Made by a program: the position numbers and the translations under genes. The notes beneath the pieces are model-generated. The model was not told the DNA's origin. It searched no databases and saw nothing but the letters and a program-made list of their open reading frames with translations. Positions 60,088 through 64,000 of a DNA stretch of 64,000 nucleotides are shown in pieces. Every line of letters begins with the position of its first letter. Position 1 is the first letter of the stretch. Source of the DNA: Piper betle (Eukaryota > Streptophyta > Magnoliopsida > Piperales > Piperaceae); the NCBI GenBank assembly GCA_033002965.1, contig JAURVB010013304.1, positions 186,001 through 250,000 on the forward strand, read 5' to 3'.

Positions 60088-61251
60088 CAACGGGGGGGGG
60101 GTTGGTGTGGACGTCTGAATTTATCCATCTAATGTTCGAAGTATGTCCGACTAAATTTGACCGACTGAATTCGACCGAATTAAAACAAACCAAACATAGA
60201 TATTTTTTGTCCGACCGAACGACCGACTGAATGTCCGATATTTTACATCAATAATATAATGTCTTTAACATTTATAAGAATAATATTATAGTTTAAGAAA
60301 ATTTTAAAATATAAATATATACTAAAATTAATTAAGTTTATATCACTAATATAATGTTGGTCGCGTCTATGAGCCATGAGGGTCATGTGTACCCATGTAT
60401 ATGATGATAATGTCATGAATACAAGAATATATAAAAATATACTAGTTATTTTTTATTTTTATATATAGTGGATCGTAAAATTAATTTTAGGTCGTTTACC
60501 CCGTTAGGACGCGTTACAGGGAATTTGGGTAGGTTGTTAGTTATAAAGCATGTCGTTATGATGTTGTAGTGTTTGTTTTATTTTATAAATTTTTTTTCTA
60601 TTTTATGGAATTTTTTAGGATTTATTTCGAGTTAGTTGCTATTATTAACTCGGGACGAAGTTGAGTTGAGTCGAGTCAAGTCTTATTTACAATATTACCA
60701 TCGATCAAACCCCCAACTCTTTTCTCTTCCCCGTCCAAACCCTTGCCGTGCCACCCCTTTTCGTCGCCACTAGGCGTCGCCGCGGCATTGCAGTGATGCC
60801 CAGAGTGCCTCGGCCGTCGCTCGGCCTCCGACGATGCTGCGCCTAACGACGTGCTTGCGGCGTCAATTCTGCCGCCGGCGATTATCGTCACGGCCGCCAG
60901 TCACCGCTTTGACATTGCCGACCCTCCCACGGCCTTTCCCGACAAGAGCGAAGCGCGTCGCCGCCTAGGCTGGCTGGATCAGGCTCACCGAGCCGATTCC
61001 AACACTTCCAGCGAAAGGGGTTTTGCTGGCAGCGTAAAGCGCGGCCACGGAGGGCAGGCGGCGGCGGAGGCAACCGCGGCACAGAGGATTTTTTTTTGGA
61101 AAATACAGTAATTTCAGACTATCCGTGGACATGGTTCGGGCCCGACGGATAATTTGACGTCTAAAGTCGGTCAGACAAGTTTTGTCCAACAAAATTTCGG
61201 ACGGATGCAGATAATAATTCGTCCAATGTCTGTCCGACCGATACCCACCCC
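60088..61251. mobile_element. Composite hAT-like element in a lipoxygenase intron
   Basis: A heptamer TACCTTC lies on both sides (60081-60087 and 61252-61258), reading as GAAGGTA at the lipoxygenase intron donor, so the insertion hit the splice site and duplicated it. The ends carry CCGACCGA/TCGGTCGG-type subterminal repeats (GACCGACTGAATTCGACCG on the left, TGTCTGTCCGACCGATACCC on the right). The inner part (60355-61090) resembles the solo-LTR family. There is no transposase. One base short of the usual 8-bp hAT duplication, so the class is tentative. Confidence 0.6.
60355..61090 (-). mobile_element. LTR-family-derived segment inside the composite element
   Basis: This segment parallels 45470-46100 of solo LTR 2. 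Shared blocks include GTGTACC...ATATGATGATAA, GTTTTAGG-like GGATCGTAAAATTAATTTT, TTAGGACGCGTTA, GTTAGTTATAAAGCATG, TTGTAGTGTTTGTTTTATTT and the TCGAGTCAAGTCTTATTTAC module, then a GC-rich block. It lacks the LTR's TG and CA ends and has no target duplication of its own. Confidence 0.75.
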
Positions 61252-61501
61252 TACCTTCGAAGAAGCTCTGCAGGCAATGATTCCATGTCAAACGGACACG
61301 TGCTTTTATAAGCAGCGGCACTCACCTCCAAGGCATACTTGTCTGGGCTAAAACAAGACTCAATTATTCCACCTCATTGATCAAACTCTCTCGAGTCAGT
61401 GCATTGATTTCTAGTGGTATCGCATATGTGGATGAAGCAGCTTGTAGACGGGTTGCGTGCAGCTGAGCTGCCTATGAGTTGCAATGATATAAGGCACCAT
61501 G

Positions 61502-61565
61502 GAAGCATGAGTCCTTAACCTGGAAAGTATATATAGAAGCATGAGTCCTTAACCTGGAAAGTATG
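61502..61565. repeat. Short tandem duplication across a lipoxygenase acceptor
   Basis: GAAGCATGAGTCCTTAACCT followed by GGAAAGTATA occurs at 61502-61531 and 61536-61565. On the minus strand this duplicates the intron acceptor (CTTTCCAG) together with the first codons of the exon (LRTHAS). Confidence 0.85.
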
Positions 61566-61610
61566 AACTTTAGATACACAGATTGGAACGAAAGACATAA
61601 AATTTGTGAA

Positions 61611-62308
61611 TGTTGGGACCAATGGGCTTCTAAATGGGACTTGTAATAAGGGTTATGAGCCTCTCTTAATTCAAAAGTTAGCTTAATAAATAAGGCTTTC
61701 TCATTAATTTATATACAAGTTACCGGTCACCTCTATATATGATGTGAGATAAACTTAACCAATGGGCTTCTAAACGGGACTTGTAATAAGAGTTATGAGC
61801 CTCTCTTAATTCAAAAGCTAGCTTAATAAATAAGTGTTTTCTCATTAATTTATATACAAGTTACCAGTCACCTCTATATATGATGTGAGATATGATGTGA
61901 GATAAACTTAATAATTCTCCCCCTTAGACATCATGTCACCCGAATTATCTCCTTCTCACTACATACAAGGCCCACACATCATGCCACTACATGCAAGGCC
62001 CACACATCATGTCACCTGAATTATCTCCCCCTCACCATATGCAAGGACCACATATTATAGTGAAATTCTAAAAACTCTATTTCGGGTGAATTTGGGCTAG
62101 CCTACCCGTATCATCTCCCTCTTACCAGGAAACTCAAATTTGGGTTGCTTTGATACCACTGTTGGGACTAATGGGCTTCCAAATAGGACTTGTAATAAGT
62201 GTTATGGGCCTCTCTTAATCAGAAAATTAGCTTAAGCAATAAGGTTTTCACATTAACCTATATTCAAGTCACTAGTTAACTTTATACATAATGTGGGATA
62301 ACCCAACA
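61611..62308 (-). mobile_element. Complete TRIM element 2, 698 bp, TSD GTGAA, one LTR internally duplicated
   Basis: On the minus strand the 5' LTR is 62160-62308 (TGTTGGGTTATCCCAC ... AGTCCCAACA), followed one base later by TGGTATCAAAGC, a primer site for initiator tRNA-Met. An AAGGGGGAGAATTATT purine tract precedes the 3' LTR at about 61611-61914, which ends CCCAACA. The 3' LTR contains a 140-bp tandem duplication (CCAATGGGCTTCTAAA at 61619 and 61759). A perfect GTGAA duplication flanks the element (61606-61610 and 62309-62313). There is no coding capacity. It lies in an intron of the lipoxygenase pseudogene. Confidence 0.92.
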
Positions 62309-63693
62309 GTGAATAGAGCACAAAAACACCAGTTGATTCCTTCAATTCTAATAATACTGACAACTGAACTTCTGCAGATATCTAGGATACAAGATCAAGC
62401 AAGACGCACAGAAAATGTAAGGCTGTTTAACCCTAAGTATTTGTGCTAGTTCATGATCGTGTTTCACCAAAGTAAATATCTATTTTAAAAATGAAAATGA
62501 AAATATGCACATCTACCATTCATGTGAAGAACATATGTACATCTATCACTTGTATGAACCATAAACAATATCAGAAGCAGATTCTTTTTAGAAGTTGAAA
62601 ATTTATAATGCAAATTAGAAAACATGCAATGAATAAGACTACCAGTGATTGACTAGTTGATGAACTCCTACATCATTTGAACAGACATGTGCCTTTGCCA
62701 ATTTCCATGTCCAATATGATGTTGCATCATGACCACGAGTATAAATATATTTGCGTTTAGATGTTGAAGATGTAGGAGGAAAACTAAGCTCAATAGCAAC
62801 AGATTTTCAGCAGCCAGATTTGTTGCAGATGAAGAAGACAGTTCTTGAAGCATATGCTTTTCTGTTCGTCAATGCATTCATCTATTTTATAAATGGTAAA
62901 AGTATGTCATGGTAGTCAAGTATGAACAGTCTTACCATCTTTATTGCCTGCACAATTCACCAAGTAAGAAACTGCATAACACATTCATTTTCAAGTTAGG
63001 TAATTGTTTTACCTCATCAATGCTCATTCCATTCAGCTCTGGTGCTGACTCTGGCGGAACACAAACTGCAGGATCAAGATTGCTTTTGATTGGAAATTCC
63101 TATGAGTATGCAATAAAATAGATAGAATAGCAATAGGATCCTCAAAGATATGTGAAGATGGAAAACACAAACATAACCGCAATTGATCATACCCTCAGTC
63201 TTTCAATGTTAACTGGATTTACACCAGCCAAGGTTTGCCTTGCGAATTCATTGTCACGCAGCCATGCAAATCTGTCTCCTGCAAATAAGATTCTCATATA
63301 AAAACTTTCTGAGTGTGTGGGTACATTTGAAGGAGTTATTAACTTGTTAAAGCATGTACTTTGGACGATGGCCGGAGGTTAATACTTCAGCAACCTTTCA
63401 CTAGCATTGACGACCTTCTTCGTCATAGTGGGCAATAAAAGCTTCTCAAAAGCACAGTTTAGCACATCATCTTTCAGCATGACTCCATCCTTGTAAAGTT
63501 GGTCGATTTCAGTAAAGCATTGAAAGGAGTTATCTGGAACTTGATAGTGCAGCTACTAAATATGGCAATAAATTATGAAACAGTGCTTTGAGAGCCCCGG
63601 CAGAAAATGTTGCTTGCTTAATCTCCTCAAAGATTTCATCACGAGGAACATATACAGTATTTGGTTTCTCTACTATAATTTCTGACAATGGAT

Positions 63694-64000
63694 CTGAAAT
63701 TAAAGATTTAGGCGCGCAGTGATAGCATCAGGAGAAGACAGTCAAAAGCAGAATGCCCCAAATGGTAGTTTTTTTTAGCATTTGCCAAAACTTAATTTAA
63801 AGAGTTTCGTTGACACGAAAATAGTGTAAATAAAAAATAATTTTGTATAAAATGGAAATACAACGAAATAAGGTGCCATTAAACTTTTAAAAATTTCTCT
63901 TATATATTTGGATAGTTAAAAAATACAGGTATGTTTTGTTGTCTTGAAATTGCATAAAAAAAATGTAAAATTTGGATGTCATAAATTTTATTGTATTTGG
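63694..64000. other. AT-rich right edge, lipoxygenase intron
   Basis: Upstream (minus-strand) intron sequence of the lipoxygenase pseudogene. The acceptor TTTAATTTCAG lies at 63694-63704. No exon is recognisable before the window ends. Confidence 0.5.

Larger units (their letters stand above)
59194..63693 (-). pseudogene. 13-lipoxygenase pseudogene, interrupted by transposons
   Basis: 13-LOXs peroxidise linolenic acid at the start of jasmonate synthesis. Minus-strand blocks in order: about 63365-63693 (TVYVPRDEIFEEIKQATFSA, KALFHNLLP, then a frameshift before ERLLKY and a stop), 63193-63278 (RFAWLRDNEFARQTLAGVNP), 63013-63099 (PVNIERL-linked FPIKSNLDPAV), 62643-62830 (SKRKYIYTRGHDATSYWTW, KLAKAHVCSNDVGVHQL), 61255-61525 ([20 protein letters not shown], frameshifts, [13 protein letters not shown]) and 59194-59949 ([20 protein letters not shown], a TGA where Leu is expected before LIWPAIKDW, HAAVNGQYPYGGYVPNRPAL, and a stop in the DPEEY region). 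The last block ends GIPNSISI, the conserved C-terminal Ile iron ligand. The central iron-ligand exon is incomplete. Two elements (60088-61251, 61611-62308) lie in its introns. The 5' part is beyond the right edge. Confidence 0.9.

Overview
This window is nuclear DNA from a flowering plant. It shows GT-AG introns, plant-only gene families (an R2R3-MYB of the MYB48/59 type, a trihelix GT-1 type factor, 4-coumarate:CoA-ligase-like genes, a 13-lipoxygenase), plant TRIM and LTR elements primed by initiator tRNA-Met, and AT-rich intergenic DNA. The 4CL-like first exons are very GC-rich while the G6PDH and kinesin exons are AT-leaning. That bimodality suggests a monocot, probably not a grass, but this is a weak inference.

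Layout, left to right. 0-6 kb: a possible last exon of an upstream gene, then a complete three-exon MYB gene on the minus strand. 6-9 kb: a 2.98-kb solo LTR with a perfect 5-bp target duplication. 10.4-16.8 kb: a decayed kinesin-5 gene whose upstream DNA still carries E2F-like and MSA-like cell-cycle motifs. 17.8-25.1 kb: an intact 15-exon cytosolic-type glucose-6-phosphate dehydrogenase (538 aa), with a duplicated leader and a 1.75-kb LTR-like insertion in one intron. 25.5 kb: a small minus-strand gene. 27.0-29.7 kb: an NBP35-type P-loop Fe-S scaffold gene with one frameshift. 31-33.7 kb: a dead LINE. 36-38.9 kb: a broken GT-1 trihelix gene carrying one hAT-like insertion and cut off by another. 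40-42.2 and 52.1-55.7 kb: two copies of a 4CL-like (peroxisomal acyl-CoA-synthetase type) gene with the same exon plan. 45-50 kb: a second solo LTR inside or beside an older relative. 57-58 kb: a complete TRIM element with an internal minisatellite. 59.2-63.7 kb: a 13-lipoxygenase pseudogene on the minus strand containing a composite hAT-like element and a second complete TRIM.

Of the eight larger genes recognised, only the MYB and the G6PDH read as fully intact. The others carry stops, lost exons or frameshifts. Several of the frameshifts fall in short homopolymers, so consensus error is a live alternative for NBP35 and 4CL-like copy 1. It does not explain the kinesin, GT-1 or lipoxygenase decay, where substitutions, missing exons and insertions are also present.

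The most unusual signal is a module of about 100 bp placed next to a GC-rich block and centred on paired GACTCGAGTC-like motifs. It occurs in the large LTR family, in two hAT-like elements and in a composite element, that is, across what look like class I and class II transposons. No microbial-style defence system or other gene-encoded novel system is visible.
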